Assembly (NCBI GenBank): GCA_035512155.1
Contig: DATKEN010000168.1
Coordinates: 6,770 to 70,769, forward strand
Reading direction: 5' to 3'
Length of the DNA: 64,000 bases
DNA from: JABCYV01 sp035512155
Lineage (GTDB): Bacteria; Acidobacteriota; Terriglobia; Terriglobales; Acidobacteriaceae
The notes under the pieces: generated by a model
What the model was told of the DNA's origin: nothing
Databases searched by the model: none
Seen by the model: the letters and a program-made list of their open reading frames with translations, nothing else
Made by a program: the position numbers and the translations under genes
Part shown: piece after piece, positions 25,955-35,299 of the stretch
How the letters are laid out: every line of letters begins with the position of its first letter
Numbering within the stretch: the first letter of the stretch is position 1

Positions 25955-27574
25955 CTAGGGTTCGATTCCCGCGCTCAACTCTTCTGCCTGTTGCTCTGCC
26001 ACTCGCGGATAAGCTGTCGGCTTTCGCCGGCGCAGATCGCCGGGCAATCGCGAGCCCATAAGCCACAGTCCCGCCGCGACAGCCCCGGCCCAAGTTATCG
26101 TTATCAGGCCCAGGGCTTCGAGATCTGCCAAACGACTATTGTTGATCATCACTGCTCGCGAGACCCGGTAGCTCAGAAAACCCGCCAGCGCAGCGGTAAT
26201 CGCAGCCTTTGCCAGTTCTCCCCAGGGTAATTCGTAGGTTGGAACCAGTTTGTGCTGGCGCAGCAGGATAACCACGGCCAGAGTATTGGCGAGGATCCCG
26301 AAGTCGGAAGCGATCGCCAGTCCGACCGTGGAAAAGGCCCGGTATAACGCGGAGTACATGGGGATCGACGCCACCGTTATTATGCTGCTGGCTGCCATTG
26401 GCGTGAGGGTATTGCCGGCGGCATAAAACGCGCGCGAGTACAGACCTTGTGCTGCCCAGAAGGCAAGCGACAGCGAAAAGACGAAAAAGTAGGTCGCGGT
26501 TTGTTGACTATCTGAAAAGAGGAAACGCCCACGGCGATAAACCAAGTCAATCAGGGGCAAGGCGGCGGCCATCATGAAACTCGTAGCCAGCAGTGAACTG
26601 GCGACGATACGGTAGACGGATCCGTTCACGGTCTCGCCGAACTCGCGCATCCTTTTTTCACCGAAAAGTTTCGCGAAGAATGGCAGGGAAGCCTGACTTG
26701 TAGCTTGACCTAGGACGGCGATGGGCACAGCAAACAGCCTCTTCGCATAGTTGAGCCGGGTAATGTCGCCGACACCGCTCGAGGCGAAGTAGCGCAGAAT
26801 CCAATCGTCGGCGCTGACCAGCGAAACCCCTAGCATCAATGGAATGGAGAGCCGTACCCATTCGCGAAACGCCGGATTACGTACGTCAAACGAAATGCGG
26901 TATCCAGTCCCGATGCGCGCTGCTCCGATGGCATTTACGAGGAACGGCCCGAGAAAACTACCCAGAAGCGCTCCGTAAGCCAGCGACGCGATGCCAAGTC
27001 GCCGGGACAGCAAGACTCCTCCCAGGATGATGGCAGCGTTGTAGAGCAGTGGACCGAAGGCCGGAAAAAGGAACAAGCGGCGGGAAAGCAGCACCGCCGA
27101 AACTACTCCACCGACATAGAAGAAAATCTGCGCGGGAAGAAGGATTCTGGTGAGGTGGACGCACAGTTCGAGTTGGTCTGGGCTAAAACCGCTGAAAAGG
27201 TGTCGCGAAATCTGGGGTGTAAACACTTCCGCCAGGAGTACGCCGCCTCCCAGCACGGCCGTCATCACCGTAATGATCACGGAAAAAGTCTTCTGTGCGT
27301 CCTGCTCCCTTTTTTCCGCGAGGAAACGAGTATAGATGGAGACGAAGGTGATGGAAGCGGTTCCGCCGGCCACCAGATAATTCAGCCAGTCGGGGATCGT
27401 GAACCCAGCGACGTACGCGTCGGTCGCCGGCCCCGCGCCAAAAGCCCAGGCAATGTACGCCTCGCGAACGTAGCCAATGATCCTCGACAGCATCACCGCG
27501 GTCATCAGCAGCAGAGTGGCGGAGAAGGCGCTGTGCTGGTGCGACGGGCGGAGGAAGCGCAGCAGTTTGTTCAT
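25955..27574 (-). CDS. murJ: Lipid II flippase MurJ
   Basis: 539 aa with about 14 hydrophobic segments, the MVF/MOP superfamily arrangement. It opens with SATLLLMTAVMLSRIIGYVREAYIAWAFG, typical of MurJ/MviN, and retains SIPLMLGVSLVSADDWILRYFASS, GQATSQASLPFFAKL and LIDLVYRRGRF in the middle. MurJ moves undecaprenyl-linked peptidoglycan precursor across the inner membrane. The C-terminus ends AEELSAGIEP. There is no strong ribosome site at the ATG. About 240 bases separate it from the divergent aminotransferase gene. Confidence 0.92.
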   Translation of the reverse strand: MNKLLRFLRPSHQHSAFSATLLLMTAVMLSRIIGYVREAYIAWAFGAGPATDAYVAGFTIPDWLNYLVAGGTASITFVSIYTRFLAEKREQDAQKTFSVIITVMTAVLGGGVLLAEVFTPQISRHLFSGFSPDQLELCVHLTRILLPAQIFFYVGGVVSAVLLSRRLFLFPAFGPLLYNAAIILGGVLLSRRLGIASLAYGALLGSFLGPFLVNAIGAARIGTGYRISFDVRNPAFREWVRLSIPLMLGVSLVSADDWILRYFASSGVGDITRLNYAKRLFAVPIAVLGQATSQASLPFFAKLFGEKRMREFGETVNGSVYRIVASSLLATSFMMAAALPLIDLVYRRGRFLFSDSQQTATYFFVFSLSLAFWAAQGLYSRAFYAAGNTLTPMAASSIITVASIPMYSALYRAFSTVGLAIASDFGILANTLAVVILLRQHKLVPTYELPWGELAKAAITAALAGFLSYRVSRAVMINNSRLADLEALGLITITWAGAVAAGLWLMGSRLPGDLRRRKPTAYPRVAEQQAEELSAGIEP

Positions 27575-27814
27575 TTCAGCCGCAGGTTACGCAAATCCAC
27601 ACGGATTCGTCTTCGTTCATCGGCATGAAGCTACACGGCTCCCTGCAAGCCTAACAGAGACTTATGCTGACCAGTACGGCTGACACCGAGTTTGTAACCG
27701 GATAAAAATTCAAGTCGGCTGCTTTCCGCAATGAAAATGCGTCTACCATCCGGCGGCCTTAAGGTGAGGCGCGCGCTTTGACACCAACTCTCGGCGAGCC
27801 GGATAATCCGAGCT

Positions 27815-29191
27815 GTGCCTGATTCCGTCGTGGTGCAGAACTCCCTTCGCTCCGCCGTCTTTAGACGGTCTTTCCTCAAGTCTCTCCCTGCTGCCGTTAG
27901 TGGGGAAGGAGTTTACGTATGGGACGCCGAAGGCAACCGCTATCTCGATTTTTCGGGATCAGCGGCGGTGAATTTCATCGGACACGGCGTCCATGAGATT
28001 ACGGCCACCATGACTGAACAAGCTGAACAACTGGAGTTTGTTCACACCAGCCAGTTCACAACTCCCGTGGCGGAACAATATGCGCAGGAGTTGCTGGAGT
28101 TTGCCGGGGACAATTTTCGCGGCGGCGCTGTGTATTTCACCTCCGGCGGCTCGGAGTCTGTCGAAACTGCGCTGAAGCTGGCTCGGCAGTATCAGGTGGA
28201 GATCGGGGAATCGAAACGTCATCAAATCCTAAGCCGGGTCCAGAGCTATCACGGATCCACTCTGGGGGCGCTCGCGGTTTCAGGCAACAAGCGGCGGCGC
28301 AAAATCTATCTGCCGATGGTGCGGGAGTTTACTCACGTCGGAATGCCCTATTGCTATCGCTGCTCCTACGACTGTACGGACGGATGCCGCAACTGTGGGC
28401 AAGAATATGCGAACGAGTTAGAGCGTGCGATCAATGCGGTAAACGGCGAGGCGGCGGCTTTTATCTTCGAGCCTGTGAGCGGTGCCACGTTGGGCGCGGT
28501 GCTGCCGCCGCCTGGGTATCTGCAAACCGTCGCGGATGTCTGCCGTCGCCATGGAGTCCTGCTGATCGCCGATGAAGTGATGACCGGCATGGGCCGCACC
28601 GGTCGCAACTTTGCGGTTGAACATTGGAGTGTGGTGCCGGATATTCTGGTCACGGCCAAAGGATTGTCCAGCGGCTATGCGTCGCTGGGAGCGGTGATCG
28701 CCACAAAAAAAGTAGTGGATGCGATAGCGAACGGTTCGGGTGCCTTTCTGCATGGCTTTACTTACAACGCCCATCCCATTTCACTGGCGGCTGGCCGGGC
28801 GGTTCTCCGGTATCTGACAAAACTGAAGCTGGTACAGGCCTCGGATTCCGGTCATAACGGAACCACCGGGGCGAGCCTGCAGAAAGCATTGGAGACTCTT
28901 CGGGATTTAAATTGCGTCGGCGATGTGCGCGGCATCGGTTTGCTGTGGGGCGTGGAGTTCGTCTCCGACAAACAGAACAAGAAACCGTTCGCTCCAGAAC
29001 TGAACCTTGCCGGAGGGGTTGGCGTCGCAGCAGCGAAGCGCGGGCTGCTCGTCTATCCCATGCAGGGCTGTGTCGACGGGATCTCAGGCGACCATCTGCT
29101 GATCGCGCCGCCGGCGGTGATTTCCGACAGCCAAATCGACTGGTCCATCACACAACTGCAGGAGGCAGTTCAGGAAGCGGCCGGAGCCTGA
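27815..29191 (+). CDS. Class III PLP-dependent aminotransferase
   Basis: 458 aa beginning at GTG 27815; the ribosome site is weak. Fold-type I class III signature: GEGVYVWDAEGNRYLDFSGSAAV, VYFTSGGSESVETALKLARQY, YHGSTLGALAVSG, then LLIADEVMTGMGRTG and the PLP-lysine segment ILVTAKGLSSGYASLGA. Around residues 178-194 there are five Cys (C-x2-C-x3-C-x3-C-x2-C), reminiscent of the Cys-rich insertion in some GABA/ornithine aminotransferase relatives, where a Cys pair can hold an Fe-S centre. Substrate unknown. It precedes the CDP-alcohol transferase and gtrA-like genes on the same strand. Confidence 0.9.
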   Translation: MPDSVVVQNSLRSAVFRRSFLKSLPAAVSGEGVYVWDAEGNRYLDFSGSAAVNFIGHGVHEITATMTEQAEQLEFVHTSQFTTPVAEQYAQELLEFAGDNFRGGAVYFTSGGSESVETALKLARQYQVEIGESKRHQILSRVQSYHGSTLGALAVSGNKRRRKIYLPMVREFTHVGMPYCYRCSYDCTDGCRNCGQEYANELERAINAVNGEAAAFIFEPVSGATLGAVLPPPGYLQTVADVCRRHGVLLIADEVMTGMGRTGRNFAVEHWSVVPDILVTAKGLSSGYASLGAVIATKKVVDAIANGSGAFLHGFTYNAHPISLAAGRAVLRYLTKLKLVQASDSGHNGTTGASLQKALETLRDLNCVGDVRGIGLLWGVEFVSDKQNKKPFAPELNLAGGVGVAAAKRGLLVYPMQGCVDGISGDHLLIAPPAVISDSQIDWSITQLQEAVQEAAGA

Positions 29192-29351
29192 CCTCGTCAA
29201 TCAGCCAATCAAAGTTATCCAAGCTAGTATCTGCTGCGTTTTCAACGACCTCCCGGATGACTTTTGTTTGCTCAGAGCTTTACCTGCTATGCATTGGCAG
29301 CCTTGGCCTTCCGGGGCAAATTGGCTACTCGAGAGCACCCTGGAGGCGGCA

Positions 29352-30077
29352 ATGGCTAGTTCAATCGTTGATTTCTGCGAGCAGGCCAACCCGACTGTTC
29401 TGAGCGAAGTACGTCGGACGAAGTTTCACAATGCGAGCCGGATACAACGGAGCTTGGTGGCGGCCGCGGAGAAGCGGGCGCTGGTCTGGATGGCGGAACG
29501 CATCCCCCCATGGATCAACTCCGACCACCTGACCGGACTTGGATTCGGTGCTCAGGTGATGGCCGGAGTCAGCTATGCGCTGGCGCGCTGGAATCGTTAT
29601 TGGCTGCTGGCCGGGATTGTCTTTCTCGCGCTGAACTGGCTCGGGGACAGTCTCGATGGCACGTTGGCACGGGTGCGACAGCACCACCGTCCACGGTACG
29701 GGTTTTATGTGGACCACATCGTCGACAGCTTCGGCGCCCTGGCGCTGATGGGCGGACTGGCATTGTCGGGTTACATGCATCCTTATGTTGCCATTGGTCT
29801 ACTGCTGGCATTTTTGTTGCTTTCAATTCAGTCTTATCTCGCCACTTACACGCTCGGCGAGTTTCAACTTTCGTTCTGGAATTTTGGGCCGACCGAACTG
29901 CGAATCCTGCTAGCCGTGGGCAACCTCGCGCTGTTGCGCTGGCCCATTGTTCTCCACGGAAATTACCGGCTATTTGATATTGGCGGCGCAATCGGTTTGA
30001 TCGGGATGTCCGCGATGCTGATCTTCTTCTCTGTGCGCAACACTTATCGGCTTTACATGCAGGAGCGAATCCCATGA
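29352..30077 (+). CDS. CDP-alcohol phosphatidyltransferase family membrane protein
   Basis: 241 aa from ATG 29352, which has GGAGG 5 bases upstream; the open frame extends 28 codons further but without a ribosome site. The catalytic motif D-x2-D-G-x2-A-R-x8-G-x3-D-x3-D is complete (DSLDGTLARV...RYGFYVDHIVD), and six or so membrane helices follow. These enzymes transfer a phospho-alcohol from a CDP-linked donor to an acceptor lipid or sugar. The substrate is open; the position between an aminotransferase and a GtrA protein suggests a lipid head-group or glycolipid product. It overlaps the next gene by 4 bases (ATGA). Confidence 0.9.
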   Translation: MASSIVDFCEQANPTVLSEVRRTKFHNASRIQRSLVAAAEKRALVWMAERIPPWINSDHLTGLGFGAQVMAGVSYALARWNRYWLLAGIVFLALNWLGDSLDGTLARVRQHHRPRYGFYVDHIVDSFGALALMGGLALSGYMHPYVAIGLLLAFLLLSIQSYLATYTLGEFQLSFWNFGPTELRILLAVGNLALLRWPIVLHGNYRLFDIGGAIGLIGMSAMLIFFSVRNTYRLYMQERIP

Positions 30078-30502
30078 CGGCTGCCACTTGGCGGAGCACA
30101 GGGACGCGTTGGCTGAAGTTCAACCTTGTCGGTGGAATCGGAGTCGGCGTGCAGTTGCTGGTGCTGGGCACCTTACGGACGGGGTTTCAGGTCGACTATC
30201 TGGTCGCGACGGCTCTGGCAGTTGAGGCAGCCGTTGTACACAACTTCTTTTGGCACGAGAGGTTCACCTGGGCGGACCGGACAGCGAAGTCGCGGCTTAT
30301 GCGTTTTATCAAATTCAATCTGACCACTGGGTTGGTTTCAATTCTGGGTAATGTGGCCTTGATGAAGATGTTCGCCGGTATCTTCCACATGCAATACCTG
30401 GTGGCGAACATGACCACAATCGCAGCCTGCTCTTTAGTCAATTTTGCAGTGAGTGATCGATTTGTATTTCGGAGCCATTTGCAATTGGAGAGGAAATGCT
30501 AG
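30074..30502 (+). CDS. GtrA-family membrane protein
   Basis: 142 aa with four transmembrane helices and the GtrA hallmarks: FNLVGGIGVGVQLLVLG at the start, AAVVHNFFWHERFTW after helix two, and CSLVNFAVSDRFVF at the end. GtrA proteins are thought to help flip undecaprenyl-phosphate-linked sugars for O-antigen or teichoic-type modification. The start codon overlaps the stop of the CDP-alcohol transferase (ATGA), so the two are translationally coupled and probably work together. Its last 20 residues (SHLQLERKC) are short and polar. Confidence 0.9.
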   Translation: MTAATWRSTGTRWLKFNLVGGIGVGVQLLVLGTLRTGFQVDYLVATALAVEAAVVHNFFWHERFTWADRTAKSRLMRFIKFNLTTGLVSILGNVALMKMFAGIFHMQYLVANMTTIAACSLVNFAVSDRFVFRSHLQLERKC

Positions 30503-30966
30503 AGCGCGGATTCGCACCTGCCCCCAACATTTCATAGTAAGTCCTTTGCTGTTCGGCGGATGCAGATGCCATCGGCCGCCAGATGAATTAACTAAGGATC
30601 CCGTGACGGGAGCGGAAGCTCAGATCCTAGCCGAGCCAAATTTCAACAGCTCATCCCGACTGCGCCATCGCTTTCCGCATCAAAGGGGTAAAAATCCTCT
30701 AAATACTGCCGAAGCCTCGAAAAGCTCTTGGATTAAGGTGAAAGATGGTTTATCTTGGCCGACACGGAAGCAGGGACCGGGAGGCAACGAACAGAAGATT
30801 CAGGGGCTAAGCTTCGATTTCAGCGAAGGATCTGTGACGAATTCGCGGTTATTGGGGTCGGGAGCGGGTCGGCCAAGCTGCTCAGGTGAGGCGACGAGTC
30901 GTTCTGTTCTTCAGATCGCTAGAATTAGTGGCAAGTGTCTCGAAGGTTCCCAGAGGGCTCCCAGCC
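30503..30966. other. Long intergenic region before the 1045-aa exported protein
   Basis: About 464 bases. Long open frames cross it only because the region is free of stops in that frame; they have no ribosome site. I see no defensible riboswitch, tRNA or clear inverted repeat. It may contain a long 5' leader for the next gene. Confidence 0.4.
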
Positions 30967-33900
30967 ATGAAATCTCCTCTTTTTTACCTGCCCACGTTTC
31001 TCGTATCAGTTTTCCTGTTCATATTCTTCGGCTTTTCAGCCCACGCCCTAAGCGGAGCCGCCGCGGTTTCGCCTCCCCCGGACACGAAAGGGGGACAGGA
31101 GGCGAAGCCGGAAGTGCCAACACCCTCGTCCACAGGTGAACTGGTCATTCCTGGTCCGCTGCGATCTTTTCTACGCATGGCCGCCATCAGCCAAAAGACT
31201 TCGCCGGAAGAAGTCTTGCCGCTGTTAGGTCGACAGGTTTTCTCGGAAGGTTATCGCAGCGGCAGACCGACTGAGTATCTGATTCTATTGAGCCGCTACG
31301 TGAATCAGGCCCGAGAATTGACGTCATTGGCGGGTGCGGGCGGCGCAATTCGTGTTTCGAACTGCGAAGAGGCGAGAACTCTACTTCCCATCCTCGGCTA
31401 TCGCTTCGGACGCGAGTGCGGGCAAGGTAGCACGTTCTTAGTGACCGCCGATCCGGAGAGAGCCTTCGTCACTATAGACTCGGGCTTCCCGCTACCGGCG
31501 CTCGAGGAGGCGCTACAAGCTGGCCAGCCATTCGTTTATCCATTCCCCGCGTCTCAGGTTCCACTGCTGTTTTCGCAGGCCGATTGGGTGGCCGTGGCCA
31601 AAGAAGGAAACAAGGGCGCAAACGACCTCGTGGACGCACTTTTGCGTGACCCCGCTCTGGCTCGCCTTTACTGGGCTCTAGCTCGCACTGACGCCGAAAC
31701 CAGAGAGGCCTTAAAGCAATCGATCGGTCTCGGGAAACTGCTTCCCTTCGCTGCCGTCCTCGATTTCTATGGAAGTCATATCTGTGTCCGCTCGGGGCGG
31801 GTTGTCGTGCCTGGGGGATCAGGCGCCGAGTCGGTTTGGAAGGATTTGGTGGGCGCGAGCCCGGAGTCGCCGGCAGAGTTTGTTCCGCGATTATTAGCGA
31901 AGGACAAGGGCTGGCTGGCTGCGTACTTCGATGCCCTGGCCCGAGTTAATCAAACACAGCAGGCGCACTTTACCGAAGCCCACCGGCTGAAGCGTTTCTA
32001 CGAAGCCTTTCGCGCGCCCGACGCCTCCGCCGATGCCGCCAGGCCGGTGTTTCGGCCGTCTCCAGGACTTTTGCTGCTGGTGACCCGCCTGCAGTGGGAA
32101 CCTTCGGGCGAGCCTCACGTCCCGGGAAATCTGGAGGTGTGGAAGGAGATTCTCCGCCAGAAGACGGATTCCAAAATTATCCGCGACTGGGGAAAGCGGG
32201 CCGGGCATGGGAACCACCCCGAGCAACTGGTGGAAGCGATGTTCGCTATTTCCCGGGCCGATACGGAATTGGGGCCTCTGCAAGCCTACCTGATGTTGAG
32301 TGAACTGGATCACAGGAGATCCCCGGACAAGCCCCTGAGTCCACAGATCGTCCTCTTGATGGGTAGCAAGTTTGCTCAGTTCAGCAATCAGTACCTGGTC
32401 TTTTCCGAGTTTCCGGATTTGAGCGATGCATCCGTTAATCGCTTTCTGAATGTGGCCGAGGCCATTGACAAGATTCCCAACCATACGTTGCGAGGCAACG
32501 CCATGGGGACCTTCCAGGCCACAATCGGCCTTTGGCAAATTCTGGCTCGTCAAGGAGAGATTTCGAGCGCCTCGCTGAATGAATCCTGGCAGGGAGTCAT
32601 TAAGCCCTTCGGAAAGGTCGGCTCCCCCAATCAGCTATTCGACGCCGGCCGCGACTCATTGAGAGAACTGCTGCTGGCTGCAACCGGCAAACCCAGCGGT
32701 TCCCAGGATGAAATCATCGATTTGCTCGCTGGTCCTTTTCAGGTAAGTCCAGAATCCCAGCGCATCCATCAGGAACTGGCCAGCGGAATTCGATCGGTGT
32801 TGGACGGTCAGCGTTTGGTTTCTCTCGATACGCTGTTGGCACTGGGCAACGGTATAAATGAAATGGCACGAGGAGAACCAGTGGGCGACAGGCTGGTTCC
32901 GCTGGCGGCACAACTTCGGGAATTCGAGATGCCCCGTCCGATCTTTAGTGGAAGTGAGAGAACGCAATGGGCGGCGGGAATTTACAACAACCGTCACACT
33001 GAATTGCAGATGCGAACCGATTTGATAAAGATGATCAAGTCGCCTGGTTCGCCCGTGCAACTGGAAGAGGCGCGCGGCCAACTTGCTCCTTTCCTGCGAG
33101 ATACTTTGGTAGGCCTGAACTATGCCTACTACGAACCGCCCGGCGCCCAGGCCTTGCATCACAACCCGCTTTTCGTCCGCTCCCATGACTTCGCGGGAGA
33201 AACTGTTTCGGGCGTGGAACGACTCTGGCAAGCACCTCAAATGTTCGGCGAGGGTTCCCCTGCCGGCGGCGGTGCCCATCTCGTTGGTTCACTCGCCGAT
33301 TTGCCCTATGTTCTGGCTCAGGTGGAACAGGACTTCATTGCGCCGGAAAATGTCCAGGCACTGATCTGGAGAGAGTTGGTGCCGGGTCTTTTGAGTAGTG
33401 CGACATTACCGCGCTGGTGGAGCGTCAGCCGGAATGAGCTCCACGCCGTCACGCTCTATCAGAAATCGGGAGAAGAGCTTTTGACGGCGTCCATCGAGAA
33501 CGAAAACCTACGGGCACAGGTGATGAATATCCTCTCCGATCGCATGGTGCCGCAAAGGTCGGAACGAGTAGGGCAGGCTCTGCGCACCGGGCGCTTGGAA
33601 GAGTTAATTCCTCGAATGATGCCGGCCGATACATTTTATCTGGCCGCGGAGTATCGTCGAAACTTTCCCGGTCAGACTGATTCCTTCGGACCAGCCGGTC
33701 ACGAGTTGGAAACTCTCTGCCGCAAGTATCCCGCGGAAATCAACTGGGAACGGCTATCGCAGGACTTCGGCGTGCCGCATCCGATTTTGACGCAAAGTTA
33801 TGCTCGCGAGCTGCTGAACTTAAAACCATTCCCCGCGTTTGAGGGGTATTCCAGCCGGCTGTTGGCTGAGTCGTGGGATTCCAGCAATTTGTACTGGGCT

Positions 33901-34104
33901 CGCCTGGCGGACGAAATGGGCTATTCACCGGTGATGTTAAACCGTCTCGTTCCCCAACTGACCCGCCGCATGATCGAGAAGATCTTTGCTACCGACTTCG
34001 AAGATTGGCCGGCAATACTTCGCGCCATGCGAGAAACTGGGGAGGAGTTTCGGCAGGGCAAGATTGCCTTAGTATCGGCCCCCGGCACCGCCTCCCGGCC
34101 CTAG
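30967..34104 (+). CDS. Large exported helical protein, unknown function
   Basis: About 1045 aa from ATG 30967; the frame is open 27 codons further upstream without support. A signal peptide spans residues 1-31 (ending AHA). After it comes a Pro/Gly/Ala-rich linker of about 30 residues, then roughly 950 residues that look mainly alpha-helical, with many Leu/Trp-rich helices (LLLLVTRLQWEPS, LRELLLAATG, LAQVEQDFIAPENVQALIWREL). No catalytic domain is recognised. I have seen similar very large proteins annotated hypothetical in acidobacteria. It precedes a VWFA-like gene and an exported amidohydrolase on the same strand (gaps 76 and 33 bases), so the three may form an operon. Confidence 0.7.
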   Translation: MKSPLFYLPTFLVSVFLFIFFGFSAHALSGAAAVSPPPDTKGGQEAKPEVPTPSSTGELVIPGPLRSFLRMAAISQKTSPEEVLPLLGRQVFSEGYRSGRPTEYLILLSRYVNQARELTSLAGAGGAIRVSNCEEARTLLPILGYRFGRECGQGSTFLVTADPERAFVTIDSGFPLPALEEALQAGQPFVYPFPASQVPLLFSQADWVAVAKEGNKGANDLVDALLRDPALARLYWALARTDAETREALKQSIGLGKLLPFAAVLDFYGSHICVRSGRVVVPGGSGAESVWKDLVGASPESPAEFVPRLLAKDKGWLAAYFDALARVNQTQQAHFTEAHRLKRFYEAFRAPDASADAARPVFRPSPGLLLLVTRLQWEPSGEPHVPGNLEVWKEILRQKTDSKIIRDWGKRAGHGNHPEQLVEAMFAISRADTELGPLQAYLMLSELDHRRSPDKPLSPQIVLLMGSKFAQFSNQYLVFSEFPDLSDASVNRFLNVAEAIDKIPNHTLRGNAMGTFQATIGLWQILARQGEISSASLNESWQGVIKPFGKVGSPNQLFDAGRDSLRELLLAATGKPSGSQDEIIDLLAGPFQVSPESQRIHQELASGIRSVLDGQRLVSLDTLLALGNGINEMARGEPVGDRLVPLAAQLREFEMPRPIFSGSERTQWAAGIYNNRHTELQMRTDLIKMIKSPGSPVQLEEARGQLAPFLRDTLVGLNYAYYEPPGAQALHHNPLFVRSHDFAGETVSGVERLWQAPQMFGEGSPAGGGAHLVGSLADLPYVLAQVEQDFIAPENVQALIWRELVPGLLSSATLPRWWSVSRNELHAVTLYQKSGEELLTASIENENLRAQVMNILSDRMVPQRSERVGQALRTGRLEELIPRMMPADTFYLAAEYRRNFPGQTDSFGPAGHELETLCRKYPAEINWERLSQDFGVPHPILTQSYARELLNLKPFPAFEGYSSRLLAESWDSSNLYWARLADEMGYSPVMLNRLVPQLTRRMIEKIFATDFEDWPAILRAMRETGEEFRQGKIALVSAPGTASRP

Positions 34105-34180
34105 CTGGTTTTTCCGGAAGGCGGCGGCCCTGATCGTGTTTTGTTGTCATAAGACTTTCATGGGAAGGCGCAACCAGAAA

Positions 34181-35266
34181 ATGATGACCAAAAGATATTT
34201 TCTATTTCTTTGGCTGCTCCTTGGCCTGCTTTCGTTGCCCGGTACGACCGCACGCAGTCAGGAGGGCGAGCCCCACATCAGAGTTAACGTTAACTTAGTG
34301 CAGTTGAATGTGGCGGTCACAGACAACAAAGGGAATTACGTCACCGGGCTTCGTCCTCAGGACTTCGCCATCAGCGAGGACCGTATTCCGCAAACCATTG
34401 CCACGTTTGGCGAGGGTAACGAGCCAGTCCGTCGATTGGTGGACATACCGCCGTTGGAAGACAAGACTGCGTCGCAATCCGAAGCTCAAGCGCACGCTTC
34501 CAATCAACGGGGATCTGCCGGAGATGCTCCGGCGACCTTAGGTTCGCTGGTGGCCGGAGCTAACGTTTTCATACTCTTCGACACCAGCAACTATATGTAC
34601 CGTGGGTTTGTGTTCGCGCAGGACGCCATCGCGGATTTCGTACGCTCCCTGGAAAGCGCAGACCGCGTTGCTTTCTACTCCTACAGCCGCGACCTTTCCC
34701 GAGCAGCCCCGCTGACCTCCGACCGGTCGCACGTTTTACGCGGAGTTCGTACCACTGTGGCCGGGGACGATGCCGCGCTCTATAACTGTCTGTTGCTGAC
34801 CGTAAAAGATGCGGCGCAATACACGGGAAGAAAAGTGGTGGTAGTTTTCTCGAATGGTCCCGACAATGCCAGCATGGTGCCTCCGGAGGATGTCGCCGAG
34901 CTGGCGCAGTCCACCGGGACTGCCATTTACATGATAAGCACGCAGGAAGCCAAGTTGGAGCCAGTCTCCACTGCTGTCTTTGAGCGGATGACCACGGCAA
35001 CGGGCGGAAAAGCCTATTTTGCTAAGAATTGGAGAGACGAAAAACGCGCCTTTGCCTCCATCCGCGATGACCTGGCGCATCTTTATTCTCTCAGCTACTA
35101 TCCTCAACCAAATCCCAACCGTGGCTGGCGCGCCATCACGGTGAGATTGGTGGGCGACCGCTTGAAGAAATACCACATACGAACGCGCGATGGGTACCGT
35201 CTGCAACCGACCCGATTCTCTGCGGCGAGCGCTGCGGAGTCTCTCTCGGAGTCGGCCTCGCGGTAA
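34181..35266 (+). CDS. VWFA-related acidobacterial domain protein
   Basis: About 361 aa if started at ATG 34181; GTG 34136 and ATG 34160 are alternatives. Signal peptide with core FLFLWLLLGLLSLPGT. The segment VNVNLVQLNVAVTDNKGNYV and GLRPQDFAISEDRIPQTIATF is characteristic of the acidobacterial VWFA-related family (TIGR03436). The von Willebrand A fold follows, but the metal site DxSxS reads DTSNY, so its second serine is missing. The C-terminus has YSLSYYPQPNPNRGWRAI, typical of the family. The protein probably acts in the periplasm or at the outer membrane; its ligand is unknown. Confidence 0.85.
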   Translation: MMTKRYFLFLWLLLGLLSLPGTTARSQEGEPHIRVNVNLVQLNVAVTDNKGNYVTGLRPQDFAISEDRIPQTIATFGEGNEPVRRLVDIPPLEDKTASQSEAQAHASNQRGSAGDAPATLGSLVAGANVFILFDTSNYMYRGFVFAQDAIADFVRSLESADRVAFYSYSRDLSRAAPLTSDRSHVLRGVRTTVAGDDAALYNCLLLTVKDAAQYTGRKVVVVFSNGPDNASMVPPEDVAELAQSTGTAIYMISTQEAKLEPVSTAVFERMTTATGGKAYFAKNWRDEKRAFASIRDDLAHLYSLSYYPQPNPNRGWRAITVRLVGDRLKKYHIRTRDGYRLQPTRFSAASAAESLSESASR

Positions 35267-35299
35267 CTTCGTGCATCCTCTGCGGCGATTCGCTCAAAT

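Noticed and set aside
25930..25981. Acceptor-stem-like GAGTTGA/TCAACTC with a TTCGATT loop between, resembling a tRNA end
   Set aside because: Only 52 bases, the T-loop is out of register with the stem, its stem pairs only three bases, and the region is partly the coding end of murJ.
30503..30966. Possible riboswitch in the long leader
   Set aside because: I could not fit a known riboswitch consensus; a covariance-model search would decide.
30453..31139. 228-codon plus-strand open frame across the gap before the large exported protein
   Set aside because: No ribosome site or motif; overlaps two real genes in a different frame.
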